DNA of 64,000 nucleotides. It comes from Streptomyces sp. NBC_01445. GTDB lineage: Bacteria; Actinomycetota; Actinomycetes; Streptomycetales; Streptomycetaceae. Below the pieces are notes generated by a model that saw only the letters and a program-made list of their open reading frames with translations, was not told the origin of the DNA and searched no databases. The translations under genes were made by a program, and so were the position numbers. The stretch is taken from the NCBI RefSeq assembly GCF_035918235.1, contig NZ_CP109485.1:5022001-5086000 (forward strand), in the 5' to 3' direction. Below are positions 8,137-16,374 of the stretch, one piece after another. How positions within the stretch are numbered: the first letter of the stretch is position 1; the number at the start of each line of letters is the position of its first letter.

Positions 8137-8448
8137 ATGGATGAGTCTACTAACCCCCGGTACGTAGGAACCGACCCCGCAACGGGGAAGGAGTGCTTCG
8201 TCATCAGCCCCCGTGGCGGAATGCTCAGCGCCGTTGCGGACATTGCCGGACTTGAGGCGGCGACCACATTGCTGGCAGTCGTGAAAAGTGTGTTGGAGGC
8301 CGGGGAAGCCATCAGCGAGGCGGAGCTGGCAGCGTTCCTGGGCCCGATGGCCGATGCGCTGGCCGAAGTGATCACCATTGCGGCGCACCGAATCCCTGAG
8401 AATGAGGTCACGCACGCTGCGGCAGAACGCCTGATGCGGCGCATGTGA
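8137..8448 (+). CDS. Small acidic helical protein, function unknown
   Basis: A 103-residue protein with a strong AAGGAG site before the ATG at 8137. It begins MDESTNPRYVGTDPATGKECFVISPRGG and continues as an Ala/Glu-rich, probably helical segment to RLMRRM. No membrane segment, signal peptide or known motif. It is expressed divergently from the GntR regulator and followed by a strong terminator, so the pair looks like a self-contained regulatory module of a former mobile element. It could be a toxin, antitoxin or transfer accessory; the sequence does not decide. Confidence 0.65.
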   Translation: MDESTNPRYVGTDPATGKECFVISPRGGMLSAVADIAGLEAATTLLAVVKSVLEAGEAISEAELAAFLGPMADALAEVITIAAHRIPENEVTHAAAERLMRRM

Positions 8449-8468
8449 CACATCATCAGGAAAAGCAG

Positions 8469-8515
8469 GAAGCCCCCTAACGGCCCGGGGAGGTACCCAG
8501 GTTGTAGGGGGCTTC
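8469..8515 (+). terminator. Hairpin GAAGCCCCCTA / TAGGGGGCTTC
   Basis: A perfect 11-bp stem (8469-8479 with 8505-8515) starts 20 nt after the stop of the small protein gene. It also lies just downstream of the ssd fragment on the other strand, so it may work in both directions. Confidence 0.75.
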
Positions 8516-8542
8516 GTTGCGCTCAGTCTCCGAACCAGGGCG

Positions 8543-8716
8543 CTAGCTTGCTTCCCTGCGCTCCGGCACCTCGTGATGGACCTCGGACCGCGCGCCGTCC
8601 GCGGCGCACAGCCGCAGCAGGTCGTCCAGCAGATCCACGTCCTCCGTCACGATCAGCGGTGTCCGCCGCCGCCCGTCGGCGACCGGCGCCCGGTCGCATG
8701 TGATGGCTCCCGCCAC
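8543..8716 (-). pseudogene. ssd: N-terminal fragment of Ssd (septum-site/CpaE-like protein)
   Basis: The first 57 codons of a gene whose start (GTG at 8716) and sequence (GAITCDRAPVADGRRRTPLI, then VTEDVDLLDDLLRLCAA) match the N-terminus of the actinobacterial Ssd/CpaE homologue as I know it. The frame ends abruptly at a TAG at 8543 beside foreign DNA, so the receiver-like domain is cut and the MinD-like ATPase domain is gone. In relatives ssd begins a leftward run of Tad ATPase, TadB, TadC and pilin-like genes up to the helicase. This fragment is the right boundary of that deletion. Confidence 0.68.
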
Positions 8717-9103
8717 GATTTCCGCCCCCTCGCTCGCTGTCCCGCTCGCACCTGCGAGCGGGCCACTCCCCTCGCGCAGCGCAGGCCGGCCGACAGCCCT
8801 GCCGACTGCCCGACCGGCGAACGGAACCGGTAATGAACACCGGTCCCGACTTCGCGAGTGGAATCACCGTGCAGCGATCCCAGAAATCGTGTGGATCTTG
8901 GTTAATTACTGTGGACAAGAGAGAGCTTGTGAATATCCCCATCACCCATACCGGTGACATCACTTGTGCCATCTAGGGCGACCCCTCAACTACCCTCTCC
9001 AGGCCTTCCACAGAGCAGCCCCTCGACTACACTCAGTGACGGAGATCGGACGCGAAGAGCCGCGATCCAGCGGCTCGGCGCAGGGCGGCAACAGGGTGGA
9101 GAA
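8717..9103. other. Non-coding region upstream of the ssd fragment
   Basis: No credible gene. It contains an AT-richer patch (8880-8945) that probably held the ssd promoter and now serves no intact gene. Confidence 0.4.
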
Positions 9104-9218
9104 CGCAAAAGTCCGGACCCAAAGTGGGTCCGGACATGCGACGACCCCCGCCGGGGGGGAGAGCGGGGGTCGTCCCCACGGTCCGACTCGGGGGGGGAGG
9201 AGCCAGACCGGGTTAGCA
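9104..9218 (-). ncRNA. 6C small RNA
   Basis: Read leftward, three hairpins occur in order. The first has an 11-bp stem with two G-U pairs (9200-9210/9179-9189) and a loop with eight consecutive C. The second has a perfect 12-bp stem (9163-9174/9140-9151) and a loop with seven consecutive C. The third is a 10-bp terminator stem (9126-9135/9111-9120) followed by TTTTGCG. Two hairpins with C-runs in their loops plus a terminator is the defining architecture of the actinobacterial 6C RNA. The position between ssd and the HAD phosphatase gene also matches that of the mycobacterial 6C (B11) RNA. Its presumed role is base-pairing of the C-rich loops with G-rich mRNA sites. Confidence 0.82.
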
Positions 9219-9310
9219 CGGTCGCGAACGATCCGTGACTTCCATGGTGTACCCGAGAGCCTTCTCAGGCAAACCCACGCGCCAAAGCTTACGCCGAATG
9301 GTGGGCGCCT

Positions 9311-10156
9311 ATGCTCGGGCTCGTGGAAAACCACTCCTTGACGCACTCGATGCCTCGCACTGCCGCGTTCTTTGACCTGGACAAGACGGTCATTGCGAAG
9401 TCGAGCACGCTCACCTTCAGCAAGTCGTTCTACCAAGGCGGGCTGATCAACCGCAGGGCGGTGCTGCGGACCGCGTACGCGCAGTTCGTGTTCCTCGCCG
9501 GCGGCGCCGACCACGACCAGATGGAGCGGATGCGCGAATACCTCTCGGCTCTCTGCCGCGGGTGGAACGTGCAGCAGGTGAAGGAGATCGTCGCCGAGAC
9601 GCTCCACGACCTGATCGACCCGATCATCTACGACGAGGCCGCGTCGCTCATCGAGGAGCACCACACCGCCGGGCGCGACGTGGTGATTGTCTCCACGTCC
9701 GGCGCGGAGGTCGTCGAGCCGATCGGTGAACTCCTCGGCGCGGACCGCGTGGTGGCCACGCGCATGGTCGTCGGTGACGACGGCTGCTTCACGGGTGAGG
9801 TGGAGTACTACGCGTACGGGCCGACGAAGGCGGAGGCGATCGAGGAGCTCGCGCGGTCCGAGGGGTACGACCTCTCGCGCTGCTACGCGTACAGCGACTC
9901 GGCGACCGATGTGCCGATGCTGAAGTCCGTCGGCCACCCCTTCGCGGTCAATCCGGACCGGGCGCTGCGCCGTGAGGCCATCGCGCGAGAGTGGCCGATT
10001 CTCGACTTCAACCGGCCCGTACGGCTCAAGCAGCGACTGCCCTCTCTGTCCGCACCGTCGCGGCCGGCCCTCGTCGCTGCCGCCGCCGTCGGCGCCGCTG
10101 CGGCGACCGCGGGCCTGGTCTGGTACGCCAGCCGCCGACGCGCCACGGCCAGCTGA
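9311..10156 (+). CDS. HAD-IB family phosphatase (SerB-like)
   Basis: A haloacid-dehalogenase phosphatase of about 281 residues. Motif I is AAFFDLDKTVIAKSS (nucleophile Asp in DLDKT), motif II is VIVSTSG, and motif IV YAYSDSATDVPML. A membrane-spanning C-terminus (ALVAAAAVGAAAATAGLVWY) with a basic end would tether the enzyme to the membrane. Start uncertain: ATG 9311, GTG 9323 and ATG 9350 are in frame, and TATGCT at 9310 could be the -10 of a leaderless GTG start. The orthologue beside ssd is conserved across actinobacteria and has been linked to morphological differentiation. Substrate unknown. Confidence 0.9.
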   Translation: MLGLVENHSLTHSMPRTAAFFDLDKTVIAKSSTLTFSKSFYQGGLINRRAVLRTAYAQFVFLAGGADHDQMERMREYLSALCRGWNVQQVKEIVAETLHDLIDPIIYDEAASLIEEHHTAGRDVVIVSTSGAEVVEPIGELLGADRVVATRMVVGDDGCFTGEVEYYAYGPTKAEAIEELARSEGYDLSRCYAYSDSATDVPMLKSVGHPFAVNPDRALRREAIAREWPILDFNRPVRLKQRLPSLSAPSRPALVAAAAVGAAAATAGLVWYASRRRATAS

Positions 10157-10492
10157 CCGGCCCCTTTATGCGGGCCCGCCACACGGCCGCGGAACAAGCC
10201 GTCACCCGGCCGCCCGTTTCACCCCTAATTGAACCTAAAAGTAAAGAAGTACGGCCAGGGGTTTCGCTTCCCCCACTCCTGGAGTACAAATGAGGCAACG
10301 GCCCGCGAGACCAAGGGACATCCGAGAGGATCACCTTTAAACGCAACCAAGGCCCCACGGACCGAGCATGAACGCCAGGCACCCACGCGACGTCGACCCG
10401 TCGATTACGGGCCAGCCGCACCAGGCCACGGGCTAAGTTCCCGACCTGATGGGCAATATTCGAGGACGCTTGGTAACCAGGTGAACATGCCA
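10157..10492. other. Intergenic region, no gene seen
   Basis: About 335 bases between convergent genes. It is AT-richer around 10220-10345 and contains the short palindrome ACTCCTGGAGT near 10275. No convincing small gene or known RNA was identified. Confidence 0.35.
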
Positions 10493-10520
10493 GCGGCGGT
10501 ACGAGGACTCGTACCGCCGC
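10493..10520. terminator. 13-bp perfect hairpin
   Basis: GCGGCGGTACGAG at 10493-10505 pairs perfectly with 10508-10520 across a two-base turn, close behind the stop of the leftward Fic-like gene. It probably terminates that gene and may block read-through from the other side. Confidence 0.6.
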
Positions 10521-10559
10521 AACCCTGTTCAGGGACTTTCCGGGAACCCGTTACGGCGC

Positions 10560-11384
10560 CTATGCCGCTCCGCGCTGGAGCGCCTCGCACACCGCCGTCG
10601 ACTCTCTGACGCCGAGCTCCACGGACCGCCCGCAGTGCGCGATCCACGCGGCAACCCCTTCCGGGGTGCCCGACACATAGCCCTCGAGTGCGGCCAGATA
10701 GTCGGCGCGACCCTGCTCCGCATGCCCCACCTCGGCCGGACAGATCGACTTCGGGTCGAGACCGCTGCCCACCAGGACGATGCGCTCGGCCGCGCGCGCG
10801 ACCAGCCCGTTGTGCGACCCGAAGGGCCGCAGTGCGAGCAGTTCGCCGTGCACGACGGCCGCGGTGACCAGGGCCGGAGCCGAGCCACCCGCGATGATCA
10901 GCCCCGAGAGCCCTTCGAGCCGGCCCGCCACTTCCTGCGCGTCCGGCAGCGGCAGCTCGACCAGCGGCTCGTCGACCGGCTCGCCACCCTGCCGGGGGCG
11001 CCCCACCGTGTCGCCGTTGTCGGCGGCCGCCACGAGGTGCAGACGCGCGAGCACCCGCAGTGGGGACTGCCGCCAGATCGACAGGAGCTGGCCCGCCTCC
11101 GCCGTCAGCCGCAGGGCGGCGCCCACGGTGCGCGCCTCCTCGTCCCCGCCCGCGCCACTGAAGTCGGAGCGCCTGCGCACCTCTTCGAGCGGCCAGTCGG
11201 CACCGGACAGCGCCGCGCTGCCGCGCGCGCCGCGCAGCGCGGCTTCGGAGGTGACGGCATGGCTGCGACGCCGCATGACCCGATGACCGTAGACCCGGTC
11301 CACGGCCTTGCGCACGGAGTCCACGGAGTCGGCCACGCCCGGAAGGGCCCCGAGGGCGGCAAGGGGGTCGGCTGTCGTACTCAT
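10560..11384 (-). CDS. Fic/DOC-like protein with degenerate catalytic motif
   Basis: A 274-residue protein; the start at 11384 gives MSTTADPLAALGALPG, and the upstream in-frame codons are Arg-rich and unlikely. Around residues 184-198 it has ALRPFGSHNGLVARAAERI, which aligns with the Fic loop HPF.(D/E)GNGR but lacks the catalytic His (Arg instead) and has HNGL for GNGR. AMPylation activity is therefore doubtful. The gene is a regular neighbour in Streptomyces at this locus, divergent from a MinD-type ATPase with 101 nt between. Possibly a non-catalytic Fic-fold protein. Confidence 0.75.
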   Translation of the reverse strand: MSTTADPLAALGALPGVADSVDSVRKAVDRVYGHRVMRRRSHAVTSEAALRGARGSAALSGADWPLEEVRRRSDFSGAGGDEEARTVGAALRLTAEAGQLLSIWRQSPLRVLARLHLVAAADNGDTVGRPRQGGEPVDEPLVELPLPDAQEVAGRLEGLSGLIIAGGSAPALVTAAVVHGELLALRPFGSHNGLVARAAERIVLVGSGLDPKSICPAEVGHAEQGRADYLAALEGYVSGTPEGVAAWIAHCGRSVELGVRESTAVCEALQRGAA

Positions 11385-11485
11385 GGGTACGACCCTACGC
11401 AGTCCAGGGCCCCGCCCCACGAAGGAGTGGTCTTCTTCACGCAGGACGGACACGAACAGCGACCGCACCACTACCCTTGGTGAAC

Positions 11486-12466
11486 ATGAAGATCGCTTTC
11501 GTGGGGAAGGGCGGCAGCGGGAAGACCACGCTGTCCTCGCTCTTCGTCCGTCACCTCGCCGCCATGGGCGCCCCGGTCATCGCGGTGGACGCCGACATCA
11601 ACCAGCACCTGGGGCCCGCGCTGGGGCTCGACGACGACCAGGCGGCCGAACTGCCCGCCATGGGCGCACGCCTCCCCCTCATCAAGGACTACCTGCGCGG
11701 CTCGAATCCACGGATCGCCTCCGCGGACACGATGATCAAGACGACCCCGCCCGGCGAGGGCTCGCGCCTTCTGCGGGTACGTGAGAACAACCCGGTGTAC
11801 GACGCGTGTGCCCGACCCGTGGAACTCGACGGCGGGGCCGTGCGTTTGATGGTCACGGGCCCCTTCACCGAAGCCGACCTCGGTGTCTCCTGCTACCACT
11901 CCAAGACCGGAGCGGTGGAACTGTGTCTGAACCATCTCGTCGACGGCCGCGACGAGTACGTCGTCGTCGACATGACCGCAGGCTCGGACTCCTTCGCCTC
12001 CGGCATGTTCACCCGCTTCGACATGACGTTCCTCGTCGCCGAGCCGACGCGCAAGGGGGTCTCGGTCTACCGCCAGTACAAGGAGTACGCACGGGACTTC
12101 GGCATCACGCTGAAGGTCGTGGGGAACAAGGTGCAGGGCCAGGACGACCTCGACTTCCTCCGCGCACAGGTGGGAGACGACCTGCTCGTCACCGTCGGGC
12201 ACTCCGACTGGGTACGCGCCATGGAGAAGGGCCGCCCTCCCCGGTTCGACCTCCTGGAGGAGCCCAACGCGGCCGCCCTGCGCACGCTCCGGTCCGCCGC
12301 GGACGCGGCCTACGCGGGCCGCGACTGGGAGCGCTACACACGCCAGATGGTCCACTTCCACCTGAAGAACGCGCAGAGTTGGGGCAACGCGAAGACGGGC
12401 GCCGACCTGGCGGCCCAGGTCGACCCCGCCTTCGTCCTCCAGGAGAGCGTGGCCGCCACCGCCTGA
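11486..12466 (+). CDS. MinD/ParA/CooC-type P-loop ATPase
   Basis: A 326-residue deviant-Walker ATPase: MKIAFVGKGGSGKTT places the Walker A at residues 7-15 with the signature Lys, VIAVDADINQHLG is Walker A', and YVVVDMTAGSDS is Walker B. Such proteins drive localisation or metal-centre insertion; no partner is evident. TTG 11477 and GTG 11480 are also in frame. ATG 11486 is preferred because TACCCT at 11472 would make a leaderless transcript starting there, and no ribosome site is seen. Divergent from the Fic-like gene, a common pairing in Streptomyces. Confidence 0.85.
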   Translation: MKIAFVGKGGSGKTTLSSLFVRHLAAMGAPVIAVDADINQHLGPALGLDDDQAAELPAMGARLPLIKDYLRGSNPRIASADTMIKTTPPGEGSRLLRVRENNPVYDACARPVELDGGAVRLMVTGPFTEADLGVSCYHSKTGAVELCLNHLVDGRDEYVVVDMTAGSDSFASGMFTRFDMTFLVAEPTRKGVSVYRQYKEYARDFGITLKVVGNKVQGQDDLDFLRAQVGDDLLVTVGHSDWVRAMEKGRPPRFDLLEEPNAAALRTLRSAADAAYAGRDWERYTRQMVHFHLKNAQSWGNAKTGADLAAQVDPAFVLQESVAATA

Positions 12467-12503
12467 CCGGCACGGCCACACCCGACAGTGCTCGGCTACC
12501 GCT

Positions 12504-13494
12504 TCACCGCCGGCGCTCCCGGTACCCCCTTGGGTGCCGGGGCGGGCTGGTCGACATGAAGGACGCCCAGCCCTGCTTGGGGACCTGGCCGACGCCCAGC
12601 TTGGTGAGCCGGTCCAGGGCCTTCAGGTCCTGGGCGTCCAGCCAGTCGGCGAGCTGGCGGAAGGAGACGCAGCGCACCTCGGGCTTGTTGCGCACGGCGT
12701 GGACGGTCTCGTCGACGGCGCGCATGTAGTTGCCGCCGTTCCAGGACTCGAAGTGGTTGCCGATGACCAGCGGCGCGCGGTTGCCTTTGTAGGCGCGGTC
12801 GAAGCCCTGGAGGAGGCTGTCGCGCATCTCGTCACCCCAGAACTCCTGCTTGTCGGCGTCGCCCTGGGTCGCGGTGCCCGACTGGAAGGACTTGGCCTGG
12901 CGGACCTCGCCCTTCCGTCATCCACCGACCACTCGCCGACGCCGCCGCCCTTGCCGCAGAAGTGGCCGTTGGAGTGCGTGCCGATCTCGTTGCCCTCGAG
13001 CCAGGCGCCGCGGAGCTGGTCCACGGTGTCCTTGATCCCCTGCTCGTCATTGAAGCCGACCTCCGAGCTGCCCGGTGAGTGCTGCGGCGGCCGGTAGAGG
13101 TCGCACTTCTCCTCCGGGAGCATGTACACGCCGCTGAGGAAGTACGTCATCGTCGCGTTGTTCTCCCTGGCGACCTTGCGGAAGTGCGAGAACAGCTTCC
13201 GGCTGTCCTCCCCGCGCCGCCCCAGGAGAACACCACGAACTGCGGCAGCTTCTGGCCGGCCTTCAGGCGCTTGGCCTTCGGCAGATGCGGCTGACCTCCG
13301 GTGAAGGCGGTCGAGCCGTCCCCGATCAGCCGAATCGCGCTTCCCGGCGCGGGGGCGGTCTCCTTCGGGCCGGGAGCGCCCTCCTGGGGACCGGTCGCCT
13401 GGTTGTCACCGATCGCGCAGCCGGACAGGACTGCTGCACGCGCCGCGACGGCAGTGAAGTTCGCGGCGAGCTTCCTGGTGGCGGCCACGTCCAC
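12504..13494 (-). pseudogene. Lipoprotein polysaccharide deacetylase-like gene, two frameshifts
   Basis: Leftward gene split over three frames. The first part starts at GTG 13494 and carries a lipobox (VLSGC), then a linker to LPQFVVFSWGGAG. After a one-base loss in a G-run near 13210 it continues with LFSHFRKVARENNATMTYFLSGVYML and IGTHSNGHFCGKGG, where the GTHS/H pattern resembles the metal site of NodB-type deacetylases. A second shift (about four bases) near 12919 leads to FQSGTATQGDADKQ through FRQLADWLDAQ to the stop at 12504. It would be an exported cell-wall-acting lipoprotein of about 330 residues. Both breaks are in GC-rich runs, so confirmation by resequencing would matter. Confidence 0.75.
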
Positions 13495-13835
13495 CCGCCT
13501 TCTTCCTTGGGTCTCTTCGGCTCGGATCTCTTCACGTCAGGGCGGGACCAATGTGGTGAGATGCCGCATTTATCGACGACGCCGCCAACGTCGCACGAGG
13601 CCCAGGGAAGGATTAATACGACAAGCCGAAGAAGGCGCCCATTCACCCACTGGGGTGAACCAATGCCCCATTTGACCCGAAAACCCGTCCACAACCTTTA
13701 CTCTGCATTACGATCCATTTACCGAGAGTTGATTCATCCCGCCGCTGCACGCCGTGATCCACGGCCGCGACCCTGCCCCGCCACAGACGGGGCCCCTCGT
13801 TCCGCGACCGCGCTGCCCCGGAGGAGACGGGAAAC
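13495..13835. other. Intergenic region upstream of the SulP fusion
   Basis: About 340 bases without a credible gene, AT-richer around 13600-13740. It should contain promoters for the divergent deacetylase remnant and the SulP-carbonic anhydrase gene. Confidence 0.4.
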
Positions 13836-16211
13836 ATGTCAGCCTGCGTCCCCACACGCCCTGCCGATCCGACACGGACCGACGAAACCAGCCGCACCCA
13901 TCCACCCCACAGCCCGCCGCCGAAGCCGCCCCGCCGCTTCCGCGTCTCGGGCGCCGACCTGTCCGCGTCCGCGGCGGTCTTCCTGATCGCCCTGCCGCTG
14001 TCCCTCGGAATCGCCCTCGCCACCGGGGCCCCGCTCCAGGCGGGACTCGTGGCCGCCGCCGTCGGCGGACTCGTGGCTGGCCGCCTCGGCGGCTCCCCGC
14101 TGCAGGTCAGCGGCCCGGCCGCCGGCCTCACCGTCGTCACCGCCGACCTCATCCACCGCTACGGCTGGCGGACGACCTGCGCGATCACCGTCATCGCCGG
14201 AATCGCCCAACTCGGCCTCGGCTGCCTGCGCGTGGCCCGCAGCGCGCTCGCCGTGTCCCCCGCCGTCGTCCACGGCATGCTCGCCGGAATCGGCGTCACC
14301 ATCGCGGTCGCCCAGGTGCACATCGTGCTCGGCGGCATCCCCCAGAGCGCCGTCCTCGGCAATCTCCGTGCGCTGCCCGCCCAGTTGACCCACGTGGACC
14401 TGGCCGCACTGGGCCTGAGCCTCCTGACGCTCGCGGTCCTGTTCGCCTGGCCCCGGATCCCCGGACGTGCCGGGCGGGCTCTGCGCCGGGTGCCCGCCGC
14501 GCTCGTCGCCGTCGCCTGCGCCACGGCCACCGCCGCGTTCGCCGGGATCACCGTGACCAAGGTCGACCTGCCGTCCTGGAGCAGCCACGCCCTCGCCGGC
14601 CTGCCCGAAGGGCCCGTACTGGGCCTCGTGGCGGCCGTCCTGACCGTGACGCTCGTGTGCAGCGTGCAGTCGCTGCTCGGCGCCGTCGCCGTGGACAAAC
14701 TCGCATCCTCGAAGCCCGCCCTGCGGCCGGCGGCCCGCCGCTCCGACCTCGACCGGGAACTGCTCGGCCAGGGGGCGGCCAACATCGTCTCCGGCACCCT
14801 CGGCGGACTCCCCGTCGCCGGGGTCGCGGTCCGCAGCGCCGCGAATGTGAACGCGGGCGGTGAGAGCAGGAACTCCGCGATGCTGCACGGCGTTTGGGTA
14901 GTAGTGGCCGCGCTCCTGATGGTCCCGGCGCTCGAGCTGATCCCCCTCGCCTCGCTCGCCGCCCTGGTCATGGCCGTCGGCATCCAGATGGTGTCCCTGC
15001 ACCACATCCGGACGGTCACACGCCACCGCGAGGTCCTCGTCTACGCCGTGACGACGCTCGGTGTGGTCGTCCTCGGTGTACTCGAGGGTGTCGCCCTCGG
15101 CATCGCGGTCGCCGTCGCGGTTGCCCTGCACCGGCTCGCCCGCACACGGATCACCCACACCGTGGACGGAACAGACAGAGCAGGCGCTGCGGGCGCCGAA
15201 GGCCGAGGCGGGACGCATCACGTGCGAGTGCGCGGGCAGCTGACGTTCCTCGCCGTGCCCCGGCTCAGCCGCGTACTGCACCAGGTACCCCAAGGGGCCT
15301 GCTGCGTCGTGGAGTTGGACGGGTCCTTCATGGACCACGCCGCGTTCGAGTCCCTGCAGGACTGGCAGAAGTCGCATGTCGCGCAGGGCGGGAAGGTCGA
15401 GGTGACCGGGCGGGCGGGGACCCGTATCGCCGAGCCCGCGTCGGCGTCGCACTCCTGCTGCCGGCCGTGGACGCCTTGGCGCAACCACCACTGCGACCGC
15501 CCGCAGACCGAGACCGCCGCTCCCCCGACCGGCGGTGGCGGGTATCAACTGGCCAGCGGCATCAGCGCGTTCCAGCGGGACACGGCGCCGCATGTGCGGG
15601 ACGAGCTCGCCCGGCTCGCCCGTGAGGGGCAGCGGCCCACCCAGCTGTTCCTGACCTGCGCCGACTCCCGGCTCGTGACGTCGATGATCACCTCAAGCGG
15701 CCCCGGCGACCTCTTCGTCGTCAGGAACGTGGGGAATCTGGTGCCGCTGCCGGGCGCCGAGAGCGGTGACGACTCGGTCGCCGCGGCCATCGAGTACGCC
15801 GTCGACGTACTGAAGGTGCAGTCGATCACCGTGTGCGGGCACTCCGGCTGCGGTGCTATGCAGGCGCTGCTCAACAGTCCGCCCGAGGGCGGCGCGCAGA
15901 CACCCCTGAAGCGGTGGCTGCGGCACGGCCTGCCGAGCCTGGCCCGCATGGCGGCCGCGAACCAGCCCTGGGCGCGGCTCGCGGGGCGCGCCCCCGCCGA
16001 CTCGGTCGAGCAGCTCTGCCTGACCAATGTCGTCCAGCAGTTGGAGCATCTGCGGGCGCACGAGTCGGTGGCCCGCCGCCTCCAGGAGGGCTCGCTCGAA
16101 CTGCACGGGATGTACTTCCACGTGGGCGAGGCGCAGGCCTATCTGCTCACCGAGCGGCCCGACGAGGTGTTCGACCAGGTGGCGCCGGAGGGCGAACTGC
16201 GCCCTGCCTGA
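13836..16211 (+). CDS. SulP anion transporter fused to a beta-carbonic anhydrase
   Basis: A 791-residue bifunctional membrane protein. Residues about 35-435 form a SulP permease (about ten hydrophobic segments; LPLSLGIALATGAPLQAGL, VAVRSAANVNAGGESRNSA). Residues about 460-540 form a short STAS domain (VELDGSFMDHAAFESLQDW). After a Cys/His linker comes a beta-class carbonic anhydrase: zinc ligands Cys608 and Asp610 with Arg612 in CADSR, His669 and Cys672 in HSGCGAM. The fusion suggests bicarbonate uptake coupled to CO2/HCO3- interconversion; other SulP substrates are possible. It stands alone, with a hairpin downstream. Confidence 0.92.
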   Translation: MSACVPTRPADPTRTDETSRTHPPHSPPPKPPRRFRVSGADLSASAAVFLIALPLSLGIALATGAPLQAGLVAAAVGGLVAGRLGGSPLQVSGPAAGLTVVTADLIHRYGWRTTCAITVIAGIAQLGLGCLRVARSALAVSPAVVHGMLAGIGVTIAVAQVHIVLGGIPQSAVLGNLRALPAQLTHVDLAALGLSLLTLAVLFAWPRIPGRAGRALRRVPAALVAVACATATAAFAGITVTKVDLPSWSSHALAGLPEGPVLGLVAAVLTVTLVCSVQSLLGAVAVDKLASSKPALRPAARRSDLDRELLGQGAANIVSGTLGGLPVAGVAVRSAANVNAGGESRNSAMLHGVWVVVAALLMVPALELIPLASLAALVMAVGIQMVSLHHIRTVTRHREVLVYAVTTLGVVVLGVLEGVALGIAVAVAVALHRLARTRITHTVDGTDRAGAAGAEGRGGTHHVRVRGQLTFLAVPRLSRVLHQVPQGACCVVELDGSFMDHAAFESLQDWQKSHVAQGGKVEVTGRAGTRIAEPASASHSCCRPWTPWRNHHCDRPQTETAAPPTGGGGYQLASGISAFQRDTAPHVRDELARLAREGQRPTQLFLTCADSRLVTSMITSSGPGDLFVVRNVGNLVPLPGAESGDDSVAAAIEYAVDVLKVQSITVCGHSGCGAMQALLNSPPEGGAQTPLKRWLRHGLPSLARMAAANQPWARLAGRAPADSVEQLCLTNVVQQLEHLRAHESVARRLQEGSLELHGMYFHVGEAQAYLLTERPDEVFDQVAPEGELRPA

Positions 16212-16293
16212 ACCCGTCCGTGAGAGCGTGCGTGCCGATGAGTGACGCCATCGGCACGCACGCGTAGAGCCCAACAGGTCTAAACCATTATTC

Positions 16294-16320
16294 GGACCCC
16301 CCTTGTCACCGAGGGGGGCC
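16294..16320. terminator. Short GC hairpin between the SulP fusion and acsA
   Basis: GG-A-CCCCCC at 16294-16302 pairs with GGGGGGCC at 16313-16320. It is 83 nt after the stop of the SulP fusion and 55 nt before the acsA start. A terminator is likely, but no T-run follows. Confidence 0.4.
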
Positions 16321-16374
16321 GTCTGATGAGCTGTGGTCTGGGACACAACGGACACCCTGGGAAAGGGAGATGTC

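Noticed and set aside
8523..8972. 149-codon leftward ORF at the ssd fragment
   Set aside because: The coding frame here is the Ssd start in a different phase; this one becomes Arg/Ala/Gly noise.
13839..15593. 584-codon leftward frame opposite the SulP fusion
   Set aside because: Gly/Arg/Asp-rich antisense shadow of a clear transporter gene.
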